Under the pieces are notes generated by a model, which worked only from the letters and a program-made list of their open reading frames with translations, did not search any database and was not told where the DNA came from. A program made the position numbers and the translations under genes. A DNA stretch of 64,000 nt. Origin: Nitrospira sp. Lineage in GTDB: Bacteria; Nitrospirota; Nitrospiria; Nitrospirales; UBA8639. The stretch is taken from positions 62,001-126,000 of the forward strand of contig WTGX01000025.1 of assembly GCA_011523385.1 (NCBI GenBank), in the 5' to 3' direction. Shown piece after piece: positions 50,983 to 58,720 of the stretch (the stretch's first letter is position 1; every line of letters begins with the position of its first letter).

Positions 50983-51951
50983 GTGTCCGAAGCCATCATC
51001 ATTGAAGGGATCAGATTTCAGGCGCGGTGCGGGGTCACGCCGGACGAACGGCAATGCCCGCAGCCGCTATTGGCGGACCTCGAACTCACCTGTTCGGTCG
51101 AAGACGCCATTCATTCCGACAGCCTCACCAAAACCGTGGATTACGCCCGAGTCGTGCAACGGGTGATTGACGTCGGAATCACCCATGAAAACGCGCTGAT
51201 CGAACGACTGACGGATCAAATCGCTCAAACGCTCCTGCTGGAATTTCCCATTCAACAACTGAGCATCTGGCTGCGGAAAGCCGCGCCGCCGCTCCCGGAC
51301 GTGTCAGGTTCGATCGGCGTCCGTCTGACGTACCCTCGCTCACGTGGAATCGATTCCGTTTCCTCTTTTCAACCTTCGCCGTTTCTGCACGCCGTCGCCC
51401 ACATGATCCCCAAAGGCAAAGTCCTGGACGTGGCCGCCGGAGAAGGCCGCCACGCCTTGTATCTGGCTTCTCAAGGACATGAGGTGACCGGTCTCGATCG
51501 AAACGAGCACGCATTAGCCACCCTGACGCGCAAGGCTGGCGAGCACCGCCTTCCCAATCTCTCGACGTGGAATACGGACCTGGAGAAAGACCCGACGGCG
51601 CCCCCTTCACTGGGCAATCAGGAATACAACGGGATCCTGGTGTTTTTCTATCTCTTCCGGCCGCTCTTTCCGTCTCTCCTGCAAGCTCTCAAGCCCGGCG
51701 GCGTCCTGATCTATGAAACGTTTCTAATCGACAACCACGTAAGGTACCAGCATCCCCGGAGGAAAGAATTCTGTTTGGAGCAGAACGAACTGCTGCACTT
51801 AACGCATCCACTGCGAGTGCTGCATTATGAAGAAGGCCCCTACCCTTCATCAGCGCATCAAGAGCCTGCCTTGGGCCCGTCGAAGGAACCGGCCATTACC
51901 GCACGGCTTGTGGCCCAAAAACCCTGCCCTGAGCCTGTCGAAGGGGCTTGA
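50983..51951 (+). CDS. Dihydroneopterin aldolase fused to a SAM methyltransferase
   Basis: 322 aa. Residues 1 to about 118 are a FolB/dihydroneopterin aldolase domain (IIIEGIRFQARCGVTPDERQ, KTVDYARVVQRV, LIERLTDQIAQTLL, IWLRKAAPPLP). Residues about 130-290 are a class I methyltransferase of the TehB/UbiE type: VLDVAAGEGRHALYLASQGHEVTGLDRNE in blocks and LVFFYLFRPLFPSLLQALKPGG. Both halves keep their key motifs. FolB takes part in folate and tetrahydropterin pathways. The final about 30 residues (ending CPEPVEGA) are translated from dispersed repeat DNA. An alternative TTG start lies at 50980. A regulated pterin-linked methylation is only a guess. Confidence 0.85.
   Translation: MSEAIIIEGIRFQARCGVTPDERQCPQPLLADLELTCSVEDAIHSDSLTKTVDYARVVQRVIDVGITHENALIERLTDQIAQTLLLEFPIQQLSIWLRKAAPPLPDVSGSIGVRLTYPRSRGIDSVSSFQPSPFLHAVAHMIPKGKVLDVAAGEGRHALYLASQGHEVTGLDRNEHALATLTRKAGEHRLPNLSTWNTDLEKDPTAPPSLGNQEYNGILVFFYLFRPLFPSLLQALKPGGVLIYETFLIDNHVRYQHPRRKEFCLEQNELLHLTHPLRVLHYEEGPYPSSAHQEPALGPSKEPAITARLVAQKPCPEPVEGA
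51923..51946. repeat. Dispersed REP-like repeat inside a coding end
   Basis: CCTGCCCTGAGCCTGTCGAAG supplies the last codons (PCPEPVEGA) of the FolB-methyltransferase fusion. It is of the same family as 6387, 26655 and 60401. Confidence 0.7.
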
Positions 51952-51990
51952 CCGGGACCCCGCCGGCTGCACGAAAGCAATCGCTCGTCG

Positions 51991-52833
51991 ATGGCACGCA
52001 TCGATCTTCACCTGCACACCCGCTACTCCGACGGCAGCCTGATGCCCGGGGAGGTCGTAGACCTGGCCCGTCAAGCAGGCGTCACGGCCCTGGCCATCAC
52101 GGATCACGACATCGTGGACGGCATTCCTCACGCCATGGAGGCCGCCACGCCGCTGGGCATCGAAATCATTCCCGGCGTCGAGTTGAGTTCCCGCCTGGAC
52201 GGACAAGAACTCCACGTCCTCGGCTATTTCTTCGACTGGCAGGATCCGGTCTTCCGGGATCACTTGGCTCAACAGCGTCTTTCCCGAAACGTCAGAATTC
52301 CCCGGACCATCGAACGGCTGAACGCCTTGGGGCTTGAACTGTCCGAGGACGAAGTCAGGGCCAAGGCCGGCTGCGGTTCCATCGGTCGCCCGCACGTCGC
52401 GCAGGTGTTGGTTGACAAGGGATACGTTCAGGATACCCGGGAAGCCTTCGAGCGATACTTGAAAGAAGGGGCCCCGGCCTATGTGCCGCGGGCGCTCTCC
52501 GACACACGGGACGTCATCGCCTGGCTTCGCAATGCGGGCGGCGTTCCGGTTCTGGCACACCCGACGTGGACCCTGTGTCGAGGAAAGCCCCTGTACCGCT
52601 TGTGTGCCTGCCTAAAGGAAGCCGGGTTGTTGGGCCTGGAAGTATTCTACAGCACCCATACGCGGACGCAAACGTCCCGGTATCTTGAAATGGCCAAACG
52701 ATTGGGCCTGCTGATGACCGGCGGCAGCGATTTCCACGGAGCGACAAACCCGGGCATTCAAGTGGGCCGAGGCAAGGGAAATCTCAAAGTACCGGACACG
52801 CTATTGGACCCCCTCCGACGCGCCGCCCGATAG
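51991..52833 (+). CDS. PHP-domain phosphoesterase (TrpH/RNase AM-like)
   Basis: 280 aa. The PHP motifs are complete: DLHLHTRYSDG (motif 1), TDHD (motif 2), ELS-HVLGYFFDW region with HVLGY (motif 3) and VLAHPTW and GSDFHG (motif 4), which bind a trinuclear metal centre. Proteins of this type (TrpH, YciV) hydrolyse nucleotide 3',5'-bisphosphates or trim RNA 5' ends. It ends 15 bases before the left edge of the accessory island. The ATG at 51991 is followed by the expected start (ARIDLHLH). Confidence 0.9.
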   Translation: MARIDLHLHTRYSDGSLMPGEVVDLARQAGVTALAITDHDIVDGIPHAMEAATPLGIEIIPGVELSSRLDGQELHVLGYFFDWQDPVFRDHLAQQRLSRNVRIPRTIERLNALGLELSEDEVRAKAGCGSIGRPHVAQVLVDKGYVQDTREAFERYLKEGAPAYVPRALSDTRDVIAWLRNAGGVPVLAHPTWTLCRGKPLYRLCACLKEAGLLGLEVFYSTHTRTQTSRYLEMAKRLGLLMTGGSDFHGATNPGIQVGRGKGNLKVPDTLLDPLRRAAR

Positions 52834-52847
52834 GGGTCCGGACACCT

Positions 52848-52908
52848 GCTAATTTTCCGGGGCCTCGACGATGTGGTTTTCGAAGCGGGTACACCCTTCG
52901 GTCAGCAA
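52848..52908. repeat. Left 61-bp direct repeat (displaced 3' gene end, island border)
   Basis: 56 of 61 bases match 57686-57746. Read on the minus strand it encodes LLTEGCTRFENHIVEAPEN with a stop, the same C-terminus as the gene at 57687. It is taken as the original gene end, displaced by insertion of the island. Confidence 0.85.
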
Positions 52909-53009
52909 GCTGTCAACGGGGCGTCATAAATAATTTCGGAACCTCTGATTTATTGCCCTATCGGGCGCATGGTTGCGTTGTGTCCTCGTTCAACCTTCAC
53001 TTTCCGCCA

Positions 53010-53169
53010 TGCTGGGCTGGATGCCTCCGCATTCAAGTCACTTCGGAAGGTACGAGAAATCACTCGCCACTGGATCACAGCATACAATGAGGACCACCCT
53101 CATAACAGCTTGGGAAGCATACCTCCTGCCATGTTCAGACGGCATGTCGAAAAAACCAGAAATTCTATT
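53010..53169 (+). pseudogene. IS3-family transposase C-terminal remnant
   Basis: A stretch reading SLRKVREITRHWITAYNE then DHPHNSLGSIPPAMFRRHVE is the C-terminal end of an IS3-type DDE integrase (pattern W-x3-YNxxRPHxSLGxxPP). Only this end remains; the catalytic DDE part and inverted repeats were not found. The left end is not clear. Confidence 0.7.
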
Positions 53170-53243
53170 TTAGAATTGTCTCATTGGCAGGAAAACTTAC
53201 ACTTAAATTTCAGGAAACTTGTGAAAATCTGTGTAGTGACGGA

Positions 53244-54179
53244 TCAAAATATTACAGCCCGGTGGATCGGATGAGTCGAATCGAACGTACTCTCGAACAC
53301 CTTCAGCAATTCCCTTGTGAAGTGATGCCCTTTGTTCTTGATCGCTCGAAAGGTTCGATCATCTCGATTCCCAATCTCCAACTTCTCCAAGTGTTTTCTG
53401 GTTTCAAGGTCTTCCAGTTTTTCTAGAAAAAAGTTATAGCTGGTTAGAACCGGCTCCATTGCAGCTTTACCGCATATCTTTATCATTCGTTCCATCACGG
53501 GACGGTCGAACAAGCCCTCCAGTATCTCGATCTTTTCGTCCCGTGCACGATCAGCCGTCATGGCAATGCTGAACAGGCCACTCGCGTAGAGAAGCTTCCG
53601 AGAGAAAACAAGCTTGATGTTCCGGATTGCCCACGGCTTCGGTTCACCGCTTCCGGAGGTCTTGAACTCGTAATCGACCGCTACGGTACGGTAGTACCTG
53701 ATGATGTCATTGAGCAGAAACAGCGCCAACTGATGATCCGTCATGCCTTCTCCAATATAGCGCTCAAGTATCTCTCGTCGGAAACTTCGCAGTCCTTCTT
53801 TGTTGAACAGCCACTCCCCTTCAAGGAGCAACAATATTCGCCGCGTGATGTTCTTGTTGCTGTCGTCGTCTCCTCCGATGTTGGCAAGAATTTCGCTTCG
53901 ATTGACTGTCGCACCAAAGGCACCACCTTCCGATGGACTATTGGGAACAATGCTGCGGATTTCGGAACGAACGCGCTCGTTCAGGTCAGGGGCCGTTTCT
54001 GTATCGTCGGACACCATGACGTAGTCGATATCCGATTGCTCTGACGCCTCACCCCGTGCATATGATCCACAACAAACCAGTAAGGCCGCGTTGTCAAGCG
54101 ATAACTCTTTGAGTCGATCTCTGATTTTAGAAAGCTGGCACTTGGAATATTCCAAACTGTGTTCATACGGCGTCGTCAT
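53244..54179 (-). CDS. Nucleotidyltransferase (MNT-like) paired with an HD protein
   Basis: 311 aa. The N-terminal nucleotidyltransferase core is clear: CGSYARGEASEQSDIDYVMV (GS-x10-D-x-D), which would bind two metals, followed by NRSEILANIGGDDD and NITRRILLLLEGEWLFNKE. The C-terminal half is helical with FLLNDIIRYYRT and a second helical block. The ATG at 54179 lies 17 bases inside the upstream HD gene, so the two are coupled in translation. It may transfer a nucleotide to RNA, protein or another nucleotide. HEPN toxin domains are not obvious. An antiphage or toxin-antitoxin function is inferred from the location. Confidence 0.8.
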   Translation of the reverse strand: MTTPYEHSLEYSKCQLSKIRDRLKELSLDNAALLVCCGSYARGEASEQSDIDYVMVSDDTETAPDLNERVRSEIRSIVPNSPSEGGAFGATVNRSEILANIGGDDDSNKNITRRILLLLEGEWLFNKEGLRSFRREILERYIGEGMTDHQLALFLLNDIIRYYRTVAVDYEFKTSGSGEPKPWAIRNIKLVFSRKLLYASGLFSIAMTADRARDEKIEILEGLFDRPVMERMIKICGKAAMEPVLTSYNFFLEKLEDLETRKHLEKLEIGNRDDRTFRAIKNKGHHFTRELLKVFESTFDSTHPIHRAVIF

Positions 54180-55257
54180 AGAACAAAACTCCCTGCGAAC
54201 CGGTCACAGCTTTAACCGCCGAATCGATCTTCATCTTCAACGTCAAAATATGTTTGCTACGACTGTGTCGATAACGAACATCGTCTTGTCGAGAAAAAAA
54301 ATCTCCTTCTCGGTCGATATAATAGTTGCGAAATACGTAGCAGACAGGTTCGTCGACCATGCGAATGACTTCGGCTTTGAACGAACGGCTCGTGAGCAAT
54401 TCTCTTAATCCCGGCAGTTGTTGAAACAGCTTGGTTTCGGTGCCGAAAAAAGACGTGCATTTAATTCGATCAAGATTCTTCCGAAGAAATGTCTTGCATG
54501 CAAAATCAGAAAGAACAGAATCTTCGGAATTTATAATCTCTTTATAGACCCAATCTTTACATTTCCAAAACGCATCTACGATATTCTTGTCTTTCTCGTT
54601 TTCTCGTTTTATTGCTGCATCCGTCACAATGTCCGGACTGGAGGCGCTGGGAGTTCTTCGTATGTATCTGTAGGAACGGAGGATACCTTCAATCGTGTCA
54701 AAATTGATCGGACCATGAAAGAAACCATCGAAGCTCGTGACCTCTCCGGAAACAACAGCAACCAATTCTTCAACATCTACACCATAGCGCCGAAGAATCG
54801 AAAAGACGTTCTTGCCGAGAGGCTTCCGACCGCAAATGATGTCCTTCGACGCAGTATGATGATCTATTCCGAATTTCTCTCTGAAAACGGATTCCACGGA
54901 ATGCGACAGCGGGGGATGGCCGATATCGTGCAGGAGGGCAGCTGCACACAGCAAGCGGCGCTCAGATCGCCGTATGTGGCGCCTGAGGCAGTACAGACGT
55001 GCCAACTGCATGACCCCGAGACTGTGCTCGTAGCGAGAGTAGCGGATTGCGCCGAGTTTGCCGTTTGGCCGAGGGATTAGGCAATAGTCGATGGCTCCGA
55101 GAAAACGAATATCCTTCAGACGCTGGAAGGCCTGAGTGTCGATAAGTTCCATCAGCAACGGATCTTTATCGGTTGCTGCAAGGAGGTCGGTCGGCTCACG
55201 GAAGCCATGTATCACCGATGGCGTTGATATGTCGAGTTGCGCTGACAAAACGGTCAT
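54163..55257 (-). CDS. HD-domain phosphohydrolase (SAMHD1-like), island gene
   Basis: 364 aa from the ATG at 55257; the frame runs upstream without a start that has good context. The HD set is intact: RLKDIRFLGAIDYCLI, RYSRYEHSLGVMQLARLYCL (first His), AALLHDIGHPPLSHSVESVF (His-Asp) and INFDTIEGILRSYRYI (last Asp). This is the dGTPase/SAMHD1 fold that removes triphosphate from dNTPs, or degrades other nucleotides. It is followed by, and overlaps, the nucleotidyltransferase gene. Compared with the HD gene at 42464 it has a different C-terminal part. Together the pair could make and remove a nucleotide product, or deplete nucleotides in infected cells. Confidence 0.82.
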   Translation of the reverse strand: MTVLSAQLDISTPSVIHGFREPTDLLAATDKDPLLMELIDTQAFQRLKDIRFLGAIDYCLIPRPNGKLGAIRYSRYEHSLGVMQLARLYCLRRHIRRSERRLLCAAALLHDIGHPPLSHSVESVFREKFGIDHHTASKDIICGRKPLGKNVFSILRRYGVDVEELVAVVSGEVTSFDGFFHGPINFDTIEGILRSYRYIRRTPSASSPDIVTDAAIKRENEKDKNIVDAFWKCKDWVYKEIINSEDSVLSDFACKTFLRKNLDRIKCTSFFGTETKLFQQLPGLRELLTSRSFKAEVIRMVDEPVCYVFRNYYIDREGDFFSRQDDVRYRHSRSKHILTLKMKIDSAVKAVTGSQGVLFYDDAV

Positions 55258-55347
55258 CACCAAGAATATCGTTGTCTGTCGCGAACCCGTGGTGCCACCA
55301 TATCTGACATCCAATGATGACTGTGTGAGAGGCTCATGACTATCTTG

Positions 55348-55370
55348 GAGTATTCCGATTCCGAATACTC
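55348..55370. promoter_or_regulatory. Inverted repeat upstream of the HD-nucleotidyltransferase pair
   Basis: GAGTATTC (55348-55355) and GAATACTC (55363-55370), a perfect 8-bp inverted repeat with a 7-base spacer, about 90 bases before the HD start codon. It may be an operator. Confidence 0.45.
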
Positions 55371-55860
55371 GCGGCCAAAATCCAGAGTACAAGGGCGAAA
55401 TCAAACTGGGCGACAAGGTTTCGTAGCTACGGCATAGGGCTTCGGATACGATACAGTCGAACTGACAGTCCTGAAGGACGAAGACTACAACGAGGTACTA
55501 TTCCAAACCGAGTGGCTTATGAAGATCTTTGGCCGCGTAGAGCCGCGTGGACCCCGATATCAAGGCAGAAAGGACCACCAACAACGATAGAGTTATAATA
55601 GTAGTGTCTATCATTTCCATGTGTCAAGCGAAACCACTCCGCGCTCCTCGACGACCACTAGCGTCTTGACTTGACGTCGCGCCCTGCTGCAGCCACCTCG
55701 ATAAGAACCAAGGGCGACTGAAAGACTGCACCCACTGCTAGGGCGCAGCCAAGCTTTCCGCGTCATGCGCCGCCGCACCCGTCACCCTGAAACCCACGCA
55801 GTTCAGTCCGGGGTGCCAAGGCACGACTCGGAGAACGGTGTGGTTGCTCGAAGGCCGCGA
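55371..55860. other. Decayed stretch without an intact gene
   Basis: No sizeable frame with coherent protein content. A short stretch (about 55440-55590, plus) reads DTVELTVLKDEDYN and FQTEWLMKIFGRV between stops and looks like a broken gene I cannot identify. Confidence 0.4.
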
Positions 55861-55864
55861 TTTT

Positions 55865-56338
55865 GTTATGGAGGGTGTTCCCCGTACCCCTCGAAGGAGC
55901 GAAAGACCTGTGGGAACGGGATAAGTATCACTTTCAAAATGGGCGTGGAGCAGGTGGACGGGTTTGTCACGACGCGTCGGTCCGGTGATGGCGGGATTGC
56001 CGGACGACTCTATTTTGTCGACGCATAAGCAGGAACTCCAAAGCATGGTGATCGAAGTGAAAGGCGGGAAACACGTCACCTTGAATCAAGTCATGGCCTT
56101 ACGGGGGTCTTAGAGCGTGAAGAGGCAGCCATGGCCGGATTGATCCTCATGGAGAAACCTGGCCTGACCCAGTTACGCAATTTTCGACGGGAGTTTTCCA
56201 AAGCCTGGAGCTTGGAAGTCCTAGGGGTCTCCTACCCTCGAATGCAAATGCTGACGGTTCGGGAAATCCTTATAGGCAAACACTTTCAGACCCCAACCGT
56301 GGCTGGCCGGAAGGCCGCGCAACCGGGGCTGTTTGGAT
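55865..56338 (+). pseudogene. Frameshifted C-terminus of a DNA methyltransferase (type III/Mod-like)
   Basis: Blocks characteristic of the C-terminal nuclease-like tail of site-specific adenine methyltransferases occur in order but in different frames: LEGAKDLWERDKYHFQ, then VEQVDGFVTTRRSGDGGIAGRLYF, then VIEVKGGKHVTLNQVMALRG, then VLEREEAAMAGLILMEKP and SYPRMQMLTVREILIGK. At least three shifts break the gene. The catalytic methyltransferase part is missing. It is a relic of an RM system in the island. Confidence 0.75.
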
Positions 56339-56355
56339 AGCATAGAAGAAACCCT

Positions 56356-56463
56356 ATGTCCGTGATGCAAGACATTAACTGGAAGCACGCCATTTTGTTC
56401 TGGCTTGCGGGTTTGGCTGTTGTTATCGTGCTTAGAGCCAGTTATGCAAAGGGGCGAACCTGA
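56356..56463 (+). CDS. Possible 35-aa single-span membrane peptide
   Basis: 35 codons, ATG to TGA: a charged start (MSVMQDINWKHA), one hydrophobic span (ILFWLAGLAVVIVL) and a basic end (RASYAKGRT). It overlaps the next gene by 20 bases. The ribosome site is weak. Toxin-like small membrane peptides have this shape, but this is only a possibility. Confidence 0.35.
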   Translation: MSVMQDINWKHAILFWLAGLAVVIVLRASYAKGRT

Positions 56464-56764
56464 AAACCCGCAAATCCTAGGAATGGAGTTTTCCTTAGAA
56501 CGCGGGAACAAGCAGTTTTGGGTGAGACGGATTGAGACCAAAGACCCAACACTCGAAATGACTCAGTACGGGCGGATTCTTCGCAAGCCCTATTACGTTT
56601 GCCAGACCTACCCTGAGGTCATGGCCAAAGACAAGAATGAGGAATCTGAGTTTTGGGGGCCACCGAGGTATCGAACGAAACAGGAAGCCGCCGAAAGGTG
56701 TATGGACCGATATTTCAGGGGCCTCGATCTTGAATTTGAGGGATCGACCTTAAATCCAACCTGA
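56444..56764 (+). CDS. Small unknown protein of the island
   Basis: 106 aa from the ATG at 56444 (ATG at 56483 also possible). A soluble, charged protein with a strand-rich middle (EFSLERGNKQFWVRRIET, ILRKPYYVCQTYPEVMAKD) and a C-terminal helix (RTKQEAAERCMDRYFRGL). No domain is recognised. It precedes another small gene by 7 bases, so the two are likely an operon. Confidence 0.45.
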   Translation: MQRGEPENPQILGMEFSLERGNKQFWVRRIETKDPTLEMTQYGRILRKPYYVCQTYPEVMAKDKNEESEFWGPPRYRTKQEAAERCMDRYFRGLDLEFEGSTLNPT

Positions 56765-56771
56765 AACACCT

Positions 56772-57101
56772 ATGCCAGACAAACGACCAGAGCAATTACC
56801 GCTCCTGCCAGAACATACACCCAACGATTTGCAGGAATGTTCGGGACCGCTTCTAGTTTACCGTGCCATTCTCTACGATCTGACCGGCTATTTACTGCAA
56901 CATGCCTCAGATAAAGAGCTGGTCGAACAGTATGGTAGAAACTGCGTGAAAGCTTTTGCCGACGATGGCACTGGCATTATGGCAAAGGGGGCAGTAGTTG
57001 CTCCAACATCGGACTGGCATAAGATCGCACAAGGCATTGAGAAGGCACGGCTAGATTTCCTTCGCATTCTCGATCACCTCAAGCAAGCCCATAACGTATA
57101 A
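56772..57101 (+). CDS. Small unknown helical protein of the island
   Basis: 109 aa, ATG 7 bases after the preceding stop. Opening MPDKRPEQLPLLPEHTP is extended, then helical: GPLLVYRAILYDLTGYLLQH, CVKAFADDGTGIMAKGAVV and IEKARLDFLRILDHLKQA. No motif is recognised. A partner of the previous gene, perhaps a toxin-antitoxin-like pair, is conceivable but unsupported. Confidence 0.45.
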   Translation: MPDKRPEQLPLLPEHTPNDLQECSGPLLVYRAILYDLTGYLLQHASDKELVEQYGRNCVKAFADDGTGIMAKGAVVAPTSDWHKIAQGIEKARLDFLRILDHLKQAHNV

Positions 57102-57207
57102 CTGCCATTATTTTTTTGGCGAACCGGGACAGACGGGGTCCAGTCACAGGATATACAAAACGCCGTGACAAGGCGACCCTCGCGTGAACATCCAAAATGC
57201 CAGGGGC

Positions 57208-57273
57208 ATGGCCAAACCATACCACGTCCGCCAGGTTCTGCGGGCGATAGCTCGTTTGGAGGCTGAATCATGA
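57208..57273 (+). CDS. 21-aa peptide coupled to hicB (possible HicA relic)
   Basis: ATG (57208) to TGA overlapping the hicB ATG: MAKPYHVRQVLRAIARLEAES. The AKPYHVRQVLRAI opening resembles the first helix of some HicA toxins, but the double-stranded-RNA-binding core with its His is absent. It may be the residue of a deleted toxin gene, or just a leader peptide. Confidence 0.35.
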   Translation: MAKPYHVRQVLRAIARLEAES

Positions 57274-57596
57274 GCAAAACATATGATCGTTACACGTACC
57301 GGGTCACGTGGTCCGAAGAAGATCGAGAGCACGTGGGTTTATGCGCTGAATTCCCCGGCCTGAGTTGGCTTGACCCGTCACCGGAGAAGGCGCTGACGGG
57401 TGTTCGCCGGATTGTCAGGGACTGCCTCAGAGATATGCGAAGAAACAAGGAGGACGTACCCGAACCGATTGCGCTGAAAAACTACAGTGGAAAGTTTATG
57501 GTACGAGTTCCGCCGGAAACGCACCGGATGCTCTCCGTTGAGGCGGCTGAGTCCGGGGTCAGCTTAAACCGGCTGGTAGCCGGCAAATTACGATGA
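57270..57596 (+). CDS. HicB-like antitoxin
   Basis: 108 aa. The N-terminal HicB fold has YTYRVTWSEEDREHVGLCAEF then PGLSWLDPSPEKAL and IVRDCLRDMRRNKEDVPEPI; the C-terminal part is a ribbon-helix-helix DNA-binding domain (SGKFMVRVPPETHRMLSVEA, VSLNRLVAGKL). HicB neutralises HicA RNase and represses its operon. No intact hicA lies next to it, only a 21-codon frame that overlaps its ATG, so it seems to be an orphan antitoxin or a regulator. Confidence 0.85.
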   Translation: MSKTYDRYTYRVTWSEEDREHVGLCAEFPGLSWLDPSPEKALTGVRRIVRDCLRDMRRNKEDVPEPIALKNYSGKFMVRVPPETHRMLSVEAAESGVSLNRLVAGKLR

Positions 57597-57685
57597 TGCG
57601 CCCCGAGGGACGTGGAAACACGCGAACCGGACCTGTATTGAAAATCACCCGAAGGATCTGCACAATGCAGCCGCCTGCCCGGCCC

Positions 57686-57746
57686 GCTAATTTTCCGGGG
57701 CTTCGACGATGTGGTTTTCGAAGCGGGTGCAACCTTCGGCCAACAA
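57686..57746. repeat. Right 61-bp direct repeat (current gene 3' end, island border)
   Basis: Matches 52848-52908 with five differences. It is the coding end (LLAEGCTRFENHIVEAPEN) of the unknown gene on the minus strand. Confidence 0.85.
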
Positions 57747-58700
57747 CCGGTTCGTCAGCATCTCACCCGGCCATTCGATGGGCAGGTCCGCGGTAAAGAC
57801 CCAGACGTCCGGCGAGGTCCAGATCGGGCCGTGATCTTCCGGCAGATCGGGATCGAACAGATCCGTCCAGACGGGCATGTAGACCCCGTTCCCGCATTGC
57901 GTGTGTAAATGGACGATAGCCCGACTCCTGACCGGAGGATCAAGGTCATGCCAGACCGCCGCCGTTTCATCGGCCAGTCGATGGAGCCTCACCGCGTTCT
58001 GCGCGTCGAACATGCCGTACGCGGCATACACCGGCACTTCCAACATATTCGGCGCCAAGGCAATTTCAGGGCATTGCGCCATCAGACCTTGAAGCAGAGT
58101 TTCCCGTTCTTTGTCGGGAATACTTTCCGGGAGGGACGAATCTCTTGCCCCGATCAATTCAAACAGCAAAAAGGCCGTTGACTCGACGGGCGGATGGAGA
58201 CGAGCGGTAATGGGTTGCCGGCGCTGGGAACCGGCCATGCAGGACAAATGTTCGTGAAGTTGCTGAAGGGTCAGGAAATCAAGCGTCGTATCGGTCAGCA
58301 ATCGCGGTTCGACCGTCACCACGGTTCCCGGGGGAACGTGTAAACACTCCCGGAGCAGTTCCGCAGTTTTTTCCGGATGAATTTTCAAGCCGAGAGGCGC
58401 GGTCAGATTCGCCTGCAGGGGCAACTCGATTGCGCCCAAAATGGCATAGGCCGGATCGTCGTCATGATCGCTCTCGATCGACACGGAACACGCGGCCTCC
58501 GCCAACAGGTCGAACAGCCATTCGGCCATTTCTTCATCCAACGCTGCCAGGACGGTGAGCACGTCATGCTCGCGGTCCTGTTCGAGCAACGCCTGCAGGA
58601 CTTCGATGGCGAGTTCGGAATCACCGTGATCGTGCCGGCGGGCATTGATCAGGTGAATCAGGTCTCGGGTTAGGGGGTCCGGGCGATACCAACTGGACAT
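57687..58700 (-). CDS. Conserved-type protein of unknown function, island target gene
   Basis: 337 aa, no signal peptide or membrane span. The first about 80 residues are helical with LIHLINARRHDHGDSELAIEVLQALLEQ and acidic EMAEWLFDLLAE. The middle is alpha/beta (LPLQANLTAPLGLKIHPEKTAELL, VPPGTVVTVEPRLLT). The C-terminal part has VYMPVWTDLFDPDLPEDHGP and ends ENHIVEAPEN. The last 20 codons are the repeat shared with the left border, so the gene end was replaced on integration yet kept intact. Its own role is unknown. Confidence 0.7.
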   Translation of the reverse strand: MSSWYRPDPLTRDLIHLINARRHDHGDSELAIEVLQALLEQDREHDVLTVLAALDEEMAEWLFDLLAEAACSVSIESDHDDDPAYAILGAIELPLQANLTAPLGLKIHPEKTAELLRECLHVPPGTVVTVEPRLLTDTTLDFLTLQQLHEHLSCMAGSQRRQPITARLHPPVESTAFLLFELIGARDSSLPESIPDKERETLLQGLMAQCPEIALAPNMLEVPVYAAYGMFDAQNAVRLHRLADETAAVWHDLDPPVRSRAIVHLHTQCGNGVYMPVWTDLFDPDLPEDHGPIWTSPDVWVFTADLPIEWPGEMLTNRLLAEGCTRFENHIVEAPEN

Positions 58701-58720
58701 GGGCGAAATTCAAAATCCAT

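Larger units (their letters stand above)
52909..57685. mobile_element. Accessory island inserted at the 3' end of a gene
   Basis: About 4.8 kb bounded by 61-bp direct repeats, each the 3' end of the unknown gene at 57687-58700. Contents are of accessory kind: IS3-type transposase remnant, HD-nucleotidyltransferase pair, methyltransferase remnant, small unknown genes and an orphan HicB. The integrating enzyme is not found inside, so it may have been lost. Integration at a gene's 3' end, with the element bringing a replacement end, fits site-specific recombination or duplication; the exact event is inferred. Confidence 0.65.
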
